Program-made: the position numbers and the translations under genes
From: JBBDMW01 sp040878005
GTDB taxonomy: Bacteria; Chloroflexota; Dehalococcoidia; Lucifugimonadales; Lucifugimonadaceae
DNA length: 49,475 bases
Assembly: GCA_040878005.1 (NCBI GenBank)
Contig: JBBDMW010000069.1
Span: forward strand, 1-49,475
Reading direction: 5' to 3'
In this document: piece by piece, positions 49,320 to 49,475 of the stretch
Layout of the letters: every line of letters begins with the position of its first letter
Numbering within the stretch: position 1 is the first letter of the stretch
Notes under the pieces: model-generated
The model's database searches: none
What the model saw: the letters and a program-made list of their open reading frames with translations, nothing else
Told to the model about the DNA's origin: nothing

Positions 49320-49475
49320 CATGAGCAGGACAGGAAAGCTGGTTGCATAGCCCTCGGGGAATCCCCTGTCGCTATCACGGTTGTGACGGTCCTCACTGCT
49401 TGGGGTCGAACTAAGGAAATCGCAGCGAACGTCTAACCTATAGATACCTTGTTACGCTTAACGCAGTTCCGCACT
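49320..49475. other. Terminal non-coding segment
   Basis: 156 bp with no supported gene. GGGGAATCCCC near 49357 can form a small hairpin. AACGTCTAACC near 49429 has an ECF-like CGTC but no clear -35 partner. The window ends here. Confidence 0.35.

Noticed and set aside
49410..49440. ECF promoter at the end of the window
   Set aside because: CGTCTAAC resembles a -10 element, but there is no matching -35 and no gene in the window behind it.
1..49475. CRISPR array, prophage or integron
   Set aside because: No regularly spaced repeats, phage structural genes or integrase were seen on either strand.

Overview
The window looks like one end of a scaffold from a moderately GC-rich, free-living bacterium, most probably a member of the Chloroflexota (Dehalococcoidia/SAR202-like). 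That placement is an inference from gene content: HpcH/HpaI aldolase, SelA-like PLP enzyme next to a ThDP enzyme, EndoQ, CehA-type PHP proteins, many zinc-ribbon proteins and UGA-selenocysteine use. There is no rRNA gene; one tRNA-Pro(UGG) is present. Base 1 is the terminal base of an IS481-family element, and a 100-N gap lies at 15111-15210.

Layout. 1-1260: an IS481-type element with the 3' stump of a mycothiol-dependent maleylpyruvate isomerase-like gene behind it. 1418-4262: a two-gene operon of a SelA-like PLP enzyme and a ThDP-dependent decarboxylase/synthase. 4513-6017: a ferritin-like/VIT1 iron transporter and a small hypothetical gene. 6626-9821: a compact chemotaxis-type operon with a minimal CheA (Hpt + ATPase only), CheY, CheB and a zinc-ribbon protein carrying the FliM-type phospho-CheY-binding peptide. 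9831-14506: small membrane and zinc-ribbon proteins, tRNA-Pro, an MFS exporter, EndoQ and an HpcH/HpaI aldolase. 14666-18900: a metallo-beta-lactamase-fold gene split only by a false gap, a pentapeptide-repeat protein, a decayed MFS gene, two diverged copies of a ~120-bp repeat and small membrane proteins. 18989-23239: NUDIX, an ABC-2 exporter pair, and a winged-helix regulator with two paralogous membrane proteins. 23395-23890: an orphan promoter with a palindromic operator and a repeat-rich stretch without genes.

23898-25385 is a selenoprotein: a thioredoxin/NHL-repeat protein in which UGA replaces the first cysteine of the CxxC redox motif, followed at once by a bacterial SECIS-like hairpin. 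25498-32154: an NTF2-like protein, zinc-ribbon RDD and PrsW membrane proteins, rhodanese, PHP hydrolase, DinB-like protein, tandem NAD-dependent epimerases and diacylglycerol kinase. 32312-37955: DEAD-box helicase, a membrane-anchored GAF-winged-helix regulator, FtsZ and a PD-(D/E)XK-like protein. 38280-42680: a methyltransferase/ATP-grasp fusion, a two-component system with a perfect inverted repeat upstream, and a small exported protein.

43104-49319 is an ECF sigma/anti-sigma pair followed by a likely cell-envelope module: an exported protein, an ABC transporter pair whose ATPase lacks a canonical start codon, another exported protein and a lipoprotein. Two identical 89-bp leaders, 2763 bp apart, bracket the exported-protein/ABC cassette. 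Each contains a strong ribosome-binding site, a start codon and a possible ECF -10 element, which suggests a local sigma-factor regulon or a duplicated leader.
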